Assembly: GCF_004762095.1 (NCBI RefSeq)
Contig: NZ_SIJH01000005.1
Span: 124,001-188,000 of the forward strand
DNA: 64,000 bases
Source of the DNA: Tabrizicola caldifontis
GTDB taxonomy: Bacteria > Pseudomonadota > Alphaproteobacteria > Rhodobacterales > Rhodobacteraceae
Reading direction: 5' to 3'
Position 1 is the stretch's first letter. Each line of letters starts with the position of its first letter. The translations under genes and the position numbers were made by a program. Shown in pieces: positions 49,130-58,729 of the stretch. The notes under the pieces are model-generated. The model was not told the DNA's origin and did not search any database. It saw only the letters and a program-made list of their open reading frames with translations.

Positions 49130-49919
49130 TCACTGGCAGATCATCGGCGCAGCCCTGCTGGCGCTGGCCCTGATCCTGCCGATGGTGCCGCTGGCGATCT
49201 GGTCCCTTGCGCATGGCTGGCGTTTCCCCGACCTGCTGCCGCGCGCCTGGTCGCTGAAGGCATGGGACTACGCCCTTTCCGCCCCCTCGGGCGTTCTGCA
49301 AAGCCTTTGGATCACCATCTGGATCGCACTGGCGACCACCGCCCTTGCCGCCCTTGTCGGGGTGCCTGCGGGCCGGGCGCTGGGGCTGCACGATTTCCGC
49401 GGCAAGCGGCTGGTCCTGCTGCTGATGATCGCCCCGGCCTTGATACCGGCCATCGCCATCGCGCCGGGGCTGCATGGCGTGTTCCTGCGCCTTGGCCTGA
49501 CCGGCGGCACGGGTGGGGTGATCCTTGCCCACCTCATCCCCACGCTGCCCTACATGGTGCTGATCATGGCCGCCGTCTTTGCCCGATTCGACACCGTACA
49601 CGAGGATCAGGCCCGCTCTCTGGGTGCGGCGCCTTGGCAGGTCTGGCGTCATGTCACCCTGCCGGCCATCGCGCCTGGTCTGTTGACCGCCTGCCTTTTC
49701 GCCTTCCTCGTTTCATGGTCGCAGTATCTGCTGACCCTCGCGGTCGGCAGTGGGCGGGTTCAGACGTTGCCGCTCCTGCTCTACAGCTTTGCCGCTGCCG
49801 GCCGCAACGACGTGACCGGGGCCATCGCGCTGATCTACATCCTGCCCGGCGTCCTGGTCGTCGCACTGACCGCGCGGCAGGTGACGGGCCGGCATCCTGC
49901 ACTGATGGCCGGCCCGTGA
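49119..49919 (+). CDS. ABC transporter permease, second YnjC-like half
   Basis: A 266-residue protein with six helices. The EAA loop DQARSLGAAPWQVWRHVTLPAIAPG is close to that of the first permease. ATG 49119 overlaps the upstream gene's end; it fits the KGGAMRSNHW context. Pairs with the first permease to form the channel. The stop overlaps the ATPase start (GTGA). Confidence 0.85.
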   Translation: MRSNHWQIIGAALLALALILPMVPLAIWSLAHGWRFPDLLPRAWSLKAWDYALSAPSGVLQSLWITIWIALATTALAALVGVPAGRALGLHDFRGKRLVLLLMIAPALIPAIAIAPGLHGVFLRLGLTGGTGGVILAHLIPTLPYMVLIMAAVFARFDTVHEDQARSLGAAPWQVWRHVTLPAIAPGLLTACLFAFLVSWSQYLLTLAVGSGRVQTLPLLLYSFAAAGRNDVTGAIALIYILPGVLVVALTARQVTGRHPALMAGP

Positions 49920-50956
49920 CCCTTGAGCTTCATTTGCTGACGAAGACCTATCCCGGCGCGGTGCGCCCGACGGTCCGGGATCTGTCGCTGACCGTTCCAC
50001 GGGGCGGGGTGACGGCGCTTCTTGGCCCTTCGGGCGCGGGAAAGACCACCGTGATGCGCATGGTCGCGGGCCTTCTGGCCCCTGACACGGGTGACATCCG
50101 GCTGGACGACCGGTCGCTGCTGCCCCTGCCACCCGAACGGCGCGGGGTGGTCATGGTGTTCCAGAATGCGCCGCTCTTCCCGCATCTCACTCTGGCAGAA
50201 AACGTCGGCTTCGGCCTCAGGATGCGCGGCCTGCCCTCGGCCGAGATCCACGACCGCGTCGGCGCGATGTTGGAGCGCGTGCAGCTTTCCGGCCTCGGAT
50301 CGCGCCGTCCGCACCAGCTGTCGGGGGGCCAGCAGCAGCGCGGTGCGCTCGCCCGCGCCCTTGTGCTGAAGCCGAGGCTGCTTCTTCTTGATGAACCGCT
50401 TTCGAACCTTGACGCCGCGCTGCGCGAAGAGATGCGCGGCCTGATCCGCGCGCTGCAGCGCGAGACCGGGATTACCACCCTGGTCGTCACCCATGACCAG
50501 AGCGAGGCCATTGTTCTGGCCGACCGCGTGGCACTGCTGCTGGACGGGCGCCTTGCGCAGGAAGCCGAGCCGGACGAGATCTTCGCGCGCCCGGCCTCGG
50601 TTGCCGTGGCGCGCTTTATCGGCGGGGTGAACTTTCTGCCGGGTCGTTGTGTGCAAGGTGCCTTCGAATGTGCGCTCGGTCGCCTGCCGCTACCGTCGGA
50701 CGCCTCCGAAGGGCCAGGCACACTGACGATCCGCCCCGAGGCGCTGCGCCTTGGCCCTGGCCCGGATGCACGTGTCGGACAGGTGCTGGAACGAACGTTT
50801 CTGGGCAGCCAGACCCGGCTGACGATCGTGCTTGCCGGGCAGAGGCTGGAGGCGCTGGTCGCGCCCGACACGGCACGCCACTTTGCGCCGGGGGATCCGA
50901 TCCAAGTGTCACTTCCTGTCGATGCGCTGTGGGTAATACCCGACGCAGCCGGCTGA
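49916..50956 (+). CDS. ABC transporter ATP-binding protein, YnjD-like
   Basis: A 346-residue ATPase. Walker A GPSGAGKTT at 37-45, signature LSGGQQQR at about 135-142, Walker B LLLLDEP at about 155-161, and the switch His in VVTHDQSEA. A C-terminal TOBE-like domain (TLTIRPEALRLGPGPDARVG and following) is typical of importers of the sulphate/putrescine group. GTG start at 49916, coupled by GTGA to the permease. Ten bases before a convergent diguanylate cyclase gene. Confidence 0.9.
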   Translation: MTLELHLLTKTYPGAVRPTVRDLSLTVPRGGVTALLGPSGAGKTTVMRMVAGLLAPDTGDIRLDDRSLLPLPPERRGVVMVFQNAPLFPHLTLAENVGFGLRMRGLPSAEIHDRVGAMLERVQLSGLGSRRPHQLSGGQQQRGALARALVLKPRLLLLDEPLSNLDAALREEMRGLIRALQRETGITTLVVTHDQSEAIVLADRVALLLDGRLAQEAEPDEIFARPASVAVARFIGGVNFLPGRCVQGAFECALGRLPLPSDASEGPGTLTIRPEALRLGPGPDARVGQVLERTFLGSQTRLTIVLAGQRLEALVAPDTARHFAPGDPIQVSLPVDALWVIPDAAG

Positions 50957-50965
50957 CGCCAGGTA

Positions 50966-51955
50966 TCAGTTGCCTTGCGGGGCAAGCAGAACCGCCCGGC
51001 CACGGCCGGCACGCTTTGCCGCATAAAGCGCGCGGTCGGCTTCGGCCAGAATGCGGGCTGGCTCGCAGGGCGTCAGATCGACCGAGCGGGCGATGCCCAC
51101 GCTGGCCGAGATCCGCACCTCGCTGCCCTGGGCGTCGATCGGGTCCGACACGCGTGCAATGATCCGTTCCGCAATCGTGCGCAGAACCCGTTCCTCGGTC
51201 CGGTTCACGATGATCACAACGAATTCGTCACCGCCGATCCGCACCGCGCAATCATCAGCCCGGATCTGGTCAGCAAGGATGCGGGAAACAGTTGCCAGAA
51301 CGTGATCACCGGCGGCGTGACCAAGGCTATCGTTCACCTTCTTGAAATAGTCGAGGTCGATGTGCAGCAGGCCGAAACCAGCCTTGGCGGCGCACAGTCG
51401 TTCCAGAAGCAGATCGGCCGCGCGCCGGTTCCGCAGCCCGGTCAGCGGATCGGTCAGCGCCTCTTCCTCGGCCGCCATGCGTGCCCCTTCCAGCCGCAGG
51501 TTAAGGGCCCGAAGTTCGCGTGTGACGGCGGCATTCGCCTCGGCAAGGTAAAGCAGTTCCATGGCCAGGTCGGTTGCGGCAAAGTCGGCGTCCGAAAGCG
51601 AGAACTTGCGCACCGCGGCAATCAGATCGATCCCGAACGACAGGTTCAGCAGGATCAGCCTGCCCTCGTCAAGCCGCATGCCGACCCCGCGCAGGCCGAT
51701 CTTCGACCGGTTTCGCGGCATCAGGCGAAAGCGCTGTCCGGCGCGGTCCAGCACCTCGGCCACCGTCATCGCACCACCCGGAGAGCGAACTTCGAATAGA
51801 TCTTCGAACCTTGCGCCCGGGGGCGGGATGCCATCCAGCACGCGGGCCAGCGTCGGCCCCACGCTGAGAATCGTTCCCTGGCCATCCAGCAACAGATACA
51901 TCGGCATGAAGCGCGACAGGCCATCGACAGGCAAAGGGCAGACGGGTCCGGGCAT
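50966..51955 (-). CDS. diguanylate cyclase with N-terminal HNOBA domain
   Basis: A 329-residue protein. Residues 1-125 form a PAS-like HNOBA domain (MYLLLDGQGTILSVGPTLARV, LILLNLSFGIDLIAAV). A coiled coil (ANAAVTRELRALNLRLEGA) leads to a GGDEF domain with RIGGDEF at 239-245. An allosteric RxxD (RADD, 232-235) lies five residues before it, so product inhibition is likely. It should make c-di-GMP under control of the adjacent H-NOX-like protein. ATG 51955, 13 bases after that gene. Confidence 0.88.
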   Translation of the reverse strand: MPGPVCPLPVDGLSRFMPMYLLLDGQGTILSVGPTLARVLDGIPPPGARFEDLFEVRSPGGAMTVAEVLDRAGQRFRLMPRNRSKIGLRGVGMRLDEGRLILLNLSFGIDLIAAVRKFSLSDADFAATDLAMELLYLAEANAAVTRELRALNLRLEGARMAAEEEALTDPLTGLRNRRAADLLLERLCAAKAGFGLLHIDLDYFKKVNDSLGHAAGDHVLATVSRILADQIRADDCAVRIGGDEFVVIIVNRTEERVLRTIAERIIARVSDPIDAQGSEVRISASVGIARSVDLTPCEPARILAEADRALYAAKRAGRGRAVLLAPQGN

Positions 51956-51968
51956 GGCCTTTTCCCTC

Positions 51969-52544
51969 CTAGTGGTCCGGTCGGGCAAGATCGAAGCGGC
52001 GGGCCGCGGAATGCGCACAGTCCAGGATTTTCACCTGGATGGTCCCGAGCGGCCCGGGTTCGATCAGGCAGAGCACACCGTAATCGTCCGCCATCGCGGT
52101 CAGGATCCCGACAAGGACGCTGGTCATGCCGCCCGGTTCGGATCGGCAGCGGATCTCGAAGCGGTCGGGGCCAAGTTCGCGCAATTCGACCTCGGGCATC
52201 TCGAGATCGGGCAAGGCTAGACGGGCGCGGCCTGGCATTTCCTCCAGAGAATGCAGGAAATCCACAAAGCCCATGCCGCCAAACCGAAGCAGGCGGCGAA
52301 CCCCATCATTATCCGGGTTGGTGACCAGATAGGTTCCCATGTCTTCCCATATCGTTTCGACGGGGCGCCCCAGGACTTCGGCGGCATGTCGCGCGACACG
52401 GTCTGCCGTGCCGGAAGCATAGCGCAGCATCGGTTCGAAAGTCTCGCCCGGAAGGGCGGCCCGGCGGCAGACTGCCTGCCAGACGGATGTGCCGAACGTA
52501 TCAATGATGTAACCCTGCAGCGACCGCAGCATCAGCGCATCCAT
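51969..52544 (-). CDS. H-NOX (heme NO/O2-binding) domain protein lacking the usual heme ligand
   Basis: A 191-residue protein. The N-terminal helices (GYIIDTFGTSVWQAVCRRAA, ETFEPMLRYAS) and 'MGFVDFLHSLEEM' fit the HNOB fold. At the proximal-ligand place, where other family members have His (x-x-h-H-x-x-h), this one reads SLEEMPGRARL, giving Pro104. The YxSxR heme-propionate motif is also absent (IRCRSEPGG). It may therefore not bind heme in the normal way. It is upstream of its cyclase partner, the common H-NOX/DGC pair. GGAGGG precedes ATG 52544. Confidence 0.75.
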   Translation of the reverse strand: MDALMLRSLQGYIIDTFGTSVWQAVCRRAALPGETFEPMLRYASGTADRVARHAAEVLGRPVETIWEDMGTYLVTNPDNDGVRRLLRFGGMGFVDFLHSLEEMPGRARLALPDLEMPEVELRELGPDRFEIRCRSEPGGMTSVLVGILTAMADDYGVLCLIEPGPLGTIQVKILDCAHSAARRFDLARPDH

Positions 52545-52606
52545 GACCGAACCCTCCGCGTTTTCCTGCGCAGGGTAGGCGGCAATGGTTAAGAATGCCC
52601 CTCAGG

Positions 52607-54328
52607 TCATGGCATGATCAGCAGCCCGGCTTCGCCGGTGCCAAGCTGGTTGATCGGGGCTGCGGTCAGCGGAGGCGGGGCCATGCGCCAGGCCTCCAGC
52701 AGGTCGGCAATTTCTTCGCTGGGGATGTAGCCGCCATCGCTGCGCAGGACCGAACGGCTGACCAGCAGCCCATCATCGCCCAGGTAAAGGCCCTGAAGTT
52801 CAAGATAGTCGCTGCCGCGTTCCAGGATCAGTATCGCCTCTTCGCCGGGCCGGTTCGGCAGCAGGTCGGCCACGGCCATCAGGCAGCCCGGTCGGCCGCT
52901 TGACTGGCCGCGTTCACACTGGGCCTTCCAGTCGCGCAGCTGGTAGTCCTGCGCCGCGGCCAGAAGGATGTCGCGCGTGCCGGTTGCCGTCTCGGGCTGG
53001 ACAGGCATCAGCCCTGACAGGACCGTGGCCAGCGACGCACGGTTCGCTTCGCCTGTCTCGGCCCTGCCGGCGAGGCGGTCGGCCAGCGCCTCCTGCCCCG
53101 GAGCCTGCGCGCGCTCGGCAAGAGCGGCCAGAACCTCGGCACCCGGGCGTCCCCAGGAGCGAAGGGCCTCTATGTCGAGATCCTTGGCCGCAGTGCGGCC
53201 ACTGTCATAGCGGGCCAGCTGATTGCGTGCCGAAATGGCCTCGGCATTTAGAAGCGGCGTCAGCCACAATGCCGCAAGCCCGATCACCACCAGCGCCATG
53301 CGGATGTTGGTCTGACGGATGCGTTCCATCCAGCCGGGCCCGCGCAGCACCGCCACGGCATAGGCCAGCCCATAGGCCAGCCCCAGCCCGGCGACAAGCG
53401 CGACGAACAGCCGGTCCGGCGTCAGGCCATACTGTTCGACGCGCAGCCAGACCGCCCAGGCCGCCAGCGCCGAGAGGAACGGCAGCAGCGTCGCAGTCGC
53501 CTGCGTGGCACGGAGCAGCAGCTGGCTTTGCGTGGCCTCGGCATCGGTCTGGTCGATGGCGACAGAGACCAGCGAAATCCCTGCCCCGACCAGGGCCAGA
53601 AGCAGCAGCGCCGGCGACAGTCCGCCGACAAGGCCGGACAGACCCCGAAACGGCAGCGCAAGCAGAAAGACCAGAATGACCGCCAGCACCACTGGCAGCA
53701 GCAGACGGAACAGCCGCAGGACCAGATAGGGCGACAGCAGCTCTGCCATCTGGTAGACGACCGCCATGCCAAGGCCCAGGACGGCGCCGGTGATCACCAT
53801 GGGCACCACCGAATGGCGCAGAAGGTCGGCAATCGCGCGGATTCCGACAATCTGCAGAACCTGATCCGACAGATAGATCACCAGCCAGACCAGACCGGTA
53901 AACGTAAGGGCCGCGGCAAAGCGCACGACGACGGACCAGGCTTCAAGGAAAAGGCACGGGTAATCGCGCCAGCCGTTGCGCGCAGCGCCGATCATGAAGG
54001 GAACGGGCAGGGTGGCCACTGTCACCACTGCAAGGATCGAGATCGGCGATCCCGGAAGCCCGGTGTCGAACCGAAGACCGCCAAGCCAGACCAGGGCCGC
54101 GGTAACCAGCGCATGGCCAAGCGCACGTGGCAAGGCGCGCCACAGGCCGATCGGCCCGGCCATCGCAAGGGTCGCGGCCAGAAAGGTTGCCAGCAGGGCC
54201 AGCAGGATCAGTGCCGGGCGGTCGCCAAGTGCGCCACGCTCGGCCGCGTCCACGACGGCCCAGACCGCGGCCCCTCCGGCGGCGCCGAAAGCTGCCTGCC
54301 ACCAGCGCTCCATCAGTTGCGCGGTCAT
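52607..54328 (-). CDS. DUF4153 family membrane protein
   Basis: A 573-residue protein. About ten hydrophobic helices fill residues 10-400 (DRPALILLALLATFLAATLA, GLVWLVIYLSDQVLQIVGIR and others). A ~170-residue soluble C-terminal part follows (ISARNQLARYDSGRTAAKDL, then SWGRPGAEVLAAL). The WLVIYLSDQVL helix and the C-terminal DUF4153 repeat pattern fit the family. Function unknown. GGGAGGG precedes ATG 54328. Confidence 0.8.
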   Translation of the reverse strand: MTAQLMERWWQAAFGAAGGAAVWAVVDAAERGALGDRPALILLALLATFLAATLAMAGPIGLWRALPRALGHALVTAALVWLGGLRFDTGLPGSPISILAVVTVATLPVPFMIGAARNGWRDYPCLFLEAWSVVVRFAAALTFTGLVWLVIYLSDQVLQIVGIRAIADLLRHSVVPMVITGAVLGLGMAVVYQMAELLSPYLVLRLFRLLLPVVLAVILVFLLALPFRGLSGLVGGLSPALLLLALVGAGISLVSVAIDQTDAEATQSQLLLRATQATATLLPFLSALAAWAVWLRVEQYGLTPDRLFVALVAGLGLAYGLAYAVAVLRGPGWMERIRQTNIRMALVVIGLAALWLTPLLNAEAISARNQLARYDSGRTAAKDLDIEALRSWGRPGAEVLAALAERAQAPGQEALADRLAGRAETGEANRASLATVLSGLMPVQPETATGTRDILLAAAQDYQLRDWKAQCERGQSSGRPGCLMAVADLLPNRPGEEAILILERGSDYLELQGLYLGDDGLLVSRSVLRSDGGYIPSEEIADLLEAWRMAPPPLTAAPINQLGTGEAGLLIMP

Positions 54329-54389
54329 TTCTGCCCTCCCGGCTTTCCGGCGTTGTTCGTGCCGCCGTTCGCCCGCCATAGTCAGGATT

Positions 54390-55391
54390 TCATGAGCCTT
54401 GCCAAGTCCCCAGGGATGATATCGGGCGTTCCGGCATGACCACGACAATATTGCCAGGCTTGTGGAACCCCTCGGCCAGGGCATGGGCCCGCACCAGGTC
54501 GGTGAAGGGCAGGACCGGTCCGACGATCGGTCGGTAACCGCCAGCCTGGTGCAGCGACAGCAGGCGGCGCATGGCAGGCAGGTCTTCGCGGCTGGTCCCG
54601 GTGATCACTTGCCGCCCGTCGCGCCGCGGGCGCAGCGCGGCCCCCAGCATCCCGGACAGGTCGGCAGTAACCAGCACCAGCCGGCCTTCGGGGGCCAGAA
54701 GGGGCCCGGCGCCGGCCCATCCAAGGGCGCCCATTACGTCGAGGATCACGTCGAAGGGGCCCTCGGGTGGCGGGCCGCGGTAGTCGGTGACACTATCGGC
54801 GCCCAGCTCGCGGGCCAGTGCGTGGTTGCCGGGCGAGGCGGTGGCAGCAACGCTGGCACCCAGGTGCCGGCCGATCTGGACGGCAGCGCCGCCCACCGCG
54901 CCGGTCGCGCCGCAGACCAGAAGGCGCTCGCCGGGTGCCAGCCGGGCGCGGTCGATCAGGAATTCGGCCGCAGTCAGCCCGCCGAAGAAGAAGGCTGCGC
55001 CCTCTTCGGCGCCGAGGCTTTCGGGCAGGGGCAGCAGGCAGCCGCCTGACGGGATCTTCAGGAACTCGCGATGCGCACCGCCCTTGAAACCGGTCAGTCC
55101 GAAGACCTGCTGGCCGACCGCCCAATCCCCTGCCTCGCGGCCAAGCGCCGCCACCTCGCCCGAGAATGCCCAGCCGGGCGCGACGCGCGGCCGGCGCAGG
55201 CCGATCACCATGCGCAGCAGAAGACCAAGCCCGCGCGGAACCTTGCCCGATCGCAGCCGCGCGTCCCCTGCCGTGACCGGCGCGGCGCGGACCCGCACCA
55301 GCACTTCGCCGGGCCCGGGAACAGGGACGGGCGCTTCGATGAATGCGATGGTTTCGGGCGGTCCGTAGGCCGTGTAGCAGGCAACTTGCAT
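54390..55391 (-). CDS. MDR-family NAD(P)-dependent oxidoreductase
   Basis: A 333-residue protein. The GroES-like N-terminus has 'PVTAGDARLRSGKVPRGL' and 'PGWAFSGEVAALG'; the Rossmann fold has 'GERLLVCGATGAVGGAAVQIGRHLGA'. There are no structural zinc Cys residues and few catalytic zinc ligands, so it is quinone-reductase-like. It starts MQVACYTAYGPPETIAF at 55391. It lies 85 bases downstream of the XRE gene on the same strand. Confidence 0.85.
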   Translation of the reverse strand: MQVACYTAYGPPETIAFIEAPVPVPGPGEVLVRVRAAPVTAGDARLRSGKVPRGLGLLLRMVIGLRRPRVAPGWAFSGEVAALGREAGDWAVGQQVFGLTGFKGGAHREFLKIPSGGCLLPLPESLGAEEGAAFFFGGLTAAEFLIDRARLAPGERLLVCGATGAVGGAAVQIGRHLGASVAATASPGNHALARELGADSVTDYRGPPPEGPFDVILDVMGALGWAGAGPLLAPEGRLVLVTADLSGMLGAALRPRRDGRQVITGTSREDLPAMRRLLSLHQAGGYRPIVGPVLPFTDLVRAHALAEGFHKPGNIVVVMPERPISSLGTWQGS

Positions 55392-55475
55392 GTCGTGTCC
55401 GAATCTTGGGGCCGGAAGCGGGTCTTGCGGCATGCCCAGCAGCTGTGCCTGCGCGCATAGGTACGGACAAAGCCT

Positions 55476-55697
55476 TCAGTCGTCGCGATAGCTGAAGACC
55501 TGATCCAGCGGCACGTCGAAAACGCGGGCGATGCGGAAGGCAAGTTCTAGCGTCGGGGAATACTTGCCGTTCTCGATCGCAAGGATGGTCTGCCGGGTCA
55601 CGCCCACGCGGTCGGCAAGATCCTTCTGCGTCATCTCGCCGGCATCAAAGCGCAGGCGGCGTATGCGGTTCTCGACGTGTCCGGCTGGGCGGGCCAT
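55476..55697 (-). CDS. XRE family HTH regulator (YozG-like)
   Basis: A 73-residue protein. [20 protein letters not shown], then [20 protein letters not shown] and [20 protein letters not shown], form the compact Cro/CI HTH with a short C-terminal tail. It begins two bases after the TGA of a membrane-protein gene. Such regulator/membrane-protein pairs are common and the regulator usually represses the pair. A candidate operator is at 56205. Confidence 0.88.
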   Translation of the reverse strand: MARPAGHVENRIRRLRFDAGEMTQKDLADRVGVTRQTILAIENGKYSPTLELAFRIARVFDVPLDQVFSYRDD

Positions 55698-55698
55698 G

Positions 55699-56145
55699 TC
55701 AGACCCCACGACGGTAGAGCACCAGCTTGGCCGCGTCCCGGAATGTTTCGGAGAAGATGCACAGCGCAAGGACCATGTTCATGGCCTTGAAGGCGCTGTC
55801 ACCGATGGCAAGGCCGATGATGATGCCGAGCAGGCCGAAGGACAGAAGATACCACGCCCACGTCAGCGCACGACGGTCGATGTCACGGTCGCGCTCGTCG
55901 CGGCGGTGGTCGGCTTTCTCGCCGGTTAGAAGGCCGTGCAGGATGGTGGACAGGATGGTCACCGCGATGGCAATGCCGATCGACCAGCCGATCAGGATCA
56001 GGACCGATCGCGCCCACAGCATCAGCCCGTCCGGCCCGTCGAAGACACCCGCCGCCTGCTGACGGGCGAGCTGCGACAGGAACAGGCCGATCACGATCAG
56101 GCTGGTGATCAACCCGGAAAGCGCTTCGCGTTCACCGTAGGACAT
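55699..56145 (-). CDS. membrane protein paired with an XRE regulator
   Basis: A 148-residue protein with four transmembrane helices (about 10-30, 42-65, 93-113 and 115-135). The helices are separated by a charged cytosolic loop ([19 protein letters not shown]). GCAGGAGA precedes ATG 56145. It resembles DUF2178-type proteins found next to YozG-like regulators. Function unknown. Confidence 0.75.
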   Translation of the reverse strand: MSYGEREALSGLITSLIVIGLFLSQLARQQAAGVFDGPDGLMLWARSVLILIGWSIGIAIAVTILSTILHGLLTGEKADHRRDERDRDIDRRALTWAWYLLSFGLLGIIIGLAIGDSAFKAMNMVLALCIFSETFRDAAKLVLYRRGV

Positions 56146-56204
56146 GTTCAGTCTCCTGCACTTGCGCCTGGGTATGGCAGGGCAGACTTCGGGTCAAAGA
56201 TTCT

Positions 56205-56217
56205 TTACCTGATGTAA
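56205..56217. promoter_or_regulatory. candidate operator TTAC-N5-GTAA
   Basis: TTACCTGATGTAA, with four-base arms, 60 bases upstream of the membrane-protein/XRE operon on the minus strand. It is a plausible autoregulatory site of the XRE protein. No clean -35/-10 pair is seen. Confidence 0.35.
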
Positions 56218-56297
56218 GGGAAACATGACCTTCCTTTTCCGATTGCCCCCCTGTGCGGCGAATGCCGGGCTGATGGGGCCCGCCCCAGGTGCGACCG

Positions 56298-56480
56298 TCA
56301 CTTCGCCAGTTCGGCCAGCATCTGGCCAAGCGCCTTGCGGCGGGCCTTCAGGTCGTTGCCCGGGCCTTGTGCACGGCCGCCGATTTCCTGCATCTTCAGC
56401 TGAAGCGCCTCGATCCTCTCGGGCTGCGTCAAGACAATTTCCATCATCCGGCCCACAAGCTCTTGGGTCTTGTTCTGCAC
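56298..56480 (-). CDS. small helical protein of unknown function
   Basis: A 60-residue frame from GTG 56480. KTQELVGRMMEIVLTQPERI and EALQLKMQEIGGRAQGPGND suggest two amphipathic helices. The start is uncertain: GAGGAA lies 16 bases upstream, nearer to a non-standard ATC. The region 56481-56758 contains no other gene I can support, only the lolC/E promoter region. Confidence 0.4.
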   Translation of the reverse strand: MQNKTQELVGRMMEIVLTQPERIEALQLKMQEIGGRAQGPGNDLKARRKALGQMLAELAK

Positions 56481-56758
56481 GATTTGCTCGATGCAGGGTT
56501 CCTCGCTGGTTCAGCCGGCCAGCAGGGTTGCGGGGGGCAGGCCAAGGATGGCCGATGTCAGACGCATATGTCCGTCGTGACTGTGATTGGGGTCGGGCCG
56601 TCCGACCCGGGCGGGTTTATCCAAGTCCTTGACCGGGAAGGACCATGCCCGCCTTCCGATACCCTCGGCCCCGGGCTGACGCAGCTGTGCCTTGACCTTT
56701 CGGCCCCCGTCCCGCAGGTTGCGCGCCGCAATGAAGGCCCGAAAAGGGGCAAGGGCAG

Positions 56759-58045
56759 ATGGCAAACCGGACGGCACCCTTCTCGGGCTTCGAATTCATG
56801 ATCGCCTGGCGTTATCTGCGGGCGCGCCGTGCCGAGGGCGGGGTCAGCGTGATGACCTGGATCAGCCTGATCGGCATCACCCTGGCGGTCTTTGCCCTGA
56901 TCCTGACGCTGGCGGTGCGCGCGGGCTTTCGGGCCGAGTTTGTCGATACGATCCTCGGGGCCAATGCCCATGTGACAGTCTATTCGGCGGGCGAGATCGG
57001 CGAGAACGGCCGGTTCGTGCGCGGCTTCACCGAACCCGAGGCCATGGCCGCCGCGATCCGGCAGGTGCCGGGCGTCACCCGCGCCGCGCCGCTGATCCGT
57101 GGCAAGCTGATGGTTTCCGACGGCGAAGATACCACCGGGGCCGAGGTTTATGGCATCTCGCCCGAGGATTTCGCCGCCATTCCCCGGATCGGGGCAGGGT
57201 CGCAGGCATTGGGCGATCTGGCGCGCTTTCCCGAAGGCATTGCGCTGGGCTCCGGTATCGCGCGGGAACTGGGGGTGACGGTCGGTGACCGGGTGCGGCT
57301 GATTTCTCCCACGGGGGTGAGGACGGCGATGGGCACCACGCCGCGGGTCAACGCCTATGAGGTGGTCTACATCTTCACCGCCGGACGCTACGACATCGAC
57401 ACGACGCGCATCTACATGCCCTTCATCGAGGCGCAGAGCTTCTTCAACAAGGAAGGCATGGCCGACGAGATCGAGGTGATGGTGCAAAACCCCGATGCGA
57501 TCGAAAGCTACAGTCTGCCGATCCTGAACGCGGCCGGGCCTTCGGCACTGTTGTGGACCTGGAAGGACAGTTCGGGCGCCTTCCTGCGCGCGCTGGACAT
57601 CGAGGACAACGTGATGTTCGTCATCCTGTCCGTACTGGTGCTGATCGCCACGATGAACATCGTCAGCGGGCTGATCATGCTGGTCAAGAACAAGGGCCGC
57701 GACATCGGCATCCTGCGCACCGTGGGGCTGACGGAAGGCTCGGTCCTGCGGGTATTCTTCATCTGCGGGGCCTTTACCGGGGTGATCGGCACGCTGGCAG
57801 GCGTGATCCTGGGCTGCGTGACGGCGCTGAACATCGACCAGATCATGTCCTTCCTGAACTGGCTGAACGGGGCGGAAGTCTGGGATCCCTCGATCCGCGG
57901 CATCTATTCTCTGCCGGCCAGGCTGCAGCTGAACGATGTGCTTTCCGCCGTGGCGCTGTCGCTGGGCCTGTCCTTTGTCGTCACGCTGTTGCCCGCCCGT
58001 CGTGCGGCGCGCATGAACCCGGTCGAGGCGCTGCGGTATGAGTGA
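56759..58045 (+). CDS. lolC: lipoprotein-releasing ABC transporter permease LolC/LolE
   Basis: A 428-residue protein. [27 protein letters not shown] is the first helix and opening. A large periplasmic domain covers about 50-270, and three C-terminal helices end [14 protein letters not shown] (FtsX-type). It extracts lipoproteins from the inner membrane for LolA. A single permease gene is seen, so it may act as a homodimer as in other alphaproteobacteria. It overlaps lolD by eight bases. Whether it is LolC or LolE is not distinguishable. Confidence 0.92.
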   Translation: MANRTAPFSGFEFMIAWRYLRARRAEGGVSVMTWISLIGITLAVFALILTLAVRAGFRAEFVDTILGANAHVTVYSAGEIGENGRFVRGFTEPEAMAAAIRQVPGVTRAAPLIRGKLMVSDGEDTTGAEVYGISPEDFAAIPRIGAGSQALGDLARFPEGIALGSGIARELGVTVGDRVRLISPTGVRTAMGTTPRVNAYEVVYIFTAGRYDIDTTRIYMPFIEAQSFFNKEGMADEIEVMVQNPDAIESYSLPILNAAGPSALLWTWKDSSGAFLRALDIEDNVMFVILSVLVLIATMNIVSGLIMLVKNKGRDIGILRTVGLTEGSVLRVFFICGAFTGVIGTLAGVILGCVTALNIDQIMSFLNWLNGAEVWDPSIRGIYSLPARLQLNDVLSAVALSLGLSFVVTLLPARRAARMNPVEALRYE

Positions 58046-58715
58046 GGTGATGCTGGACCTGCGCGGAATCGAAAAGGGCTACAACCGCGGCAAGCCGTCC
58101 GAGGTTATCGTGCTGCGCGGCGCCGACCTGACGGTGGCGAAAGGCGAGGTCGTGGCGCTGGTGGCGCCTTCGGGTGCGGGAAAATCGACGCTTCTGCACA
58201 TCGCAGGGCTTCTGGATGTGCCGGATACGGGCACGGTCCGTCTGGACGGGCGCGAGATGGGGGGGCTTTCGGACCGGGCCCGCACCGAGGCGCGGCGGGC
58301 CGAAGTGGGCTTCATCTACCAGTTCCACCACCTTCTGCCAGAGTTCAGTGCGCTGGAAAACGTGATGATCCCGCAGCTTGCGAACGGCGTGCCCAAGGCA
58401 GCGGCAGCAGCGCGGGCCCGCGATCTTCTGGGCAGGGTCGGCGTCGGCGCAAGGGCCGATCACCGGCCGGCGGCCCTGTCGGGGGGCGAGCAGCAGCGCG
58501 TGGCCTTCTGCCGGGCGCTGGCCAATGCGCCGAAGCTGTTGCTTGCCGACGAACCCACAGGCAATCTGGACCCGGCAACTTCGGATCAGGTCTTCGCGGT
58601 GCTGATGGATCTGGTGCGGGCAACGGGCCTTTCGGCCCTGATCGCGACGCACAACCTCGAACTTGCCGCGAGGATGGACCGGGTCGTTCGGTTGGCGGGC
58701 GGCAGGATTGAATGA
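58038..58715 (+). CDS. lolD: lipoprotein-releasing ABC transporter ATPase
   Basis: A 225-residue ATPase. Walker [10 protein letters not shown] (about 43-51), signature LSGGEQQR, Walker [12 protein letters not shown], and [19 protein letters not shown] (the Q-loop and LolD-type helix). It powers the Lol permease. The stop overlaps the cytochrome c frame (ATGA) at 58712. Confidence 0.93.
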   Translation: MSEVMLDLRGIEKGYNRGKPSEVIVLRGADLTVAKGEVVALVAPSGAGKSTLLHIAGLLDVPDTGTVRLDGREMGGLSDRARTEARRAEVGFIYQFHHLLPEFSALENVMIPQLANGVPKAAAAARARDLLGRVGVGARADHRPAALSGGEQQRVAFCRALANAPKLLLADEPTGNLDPATSDQVFAVLMDLVRATGLSALIATHNLELAARMDRVVRLAGGRIE

Positions 58716-58729
58716 CGGGAGGAATGGTC

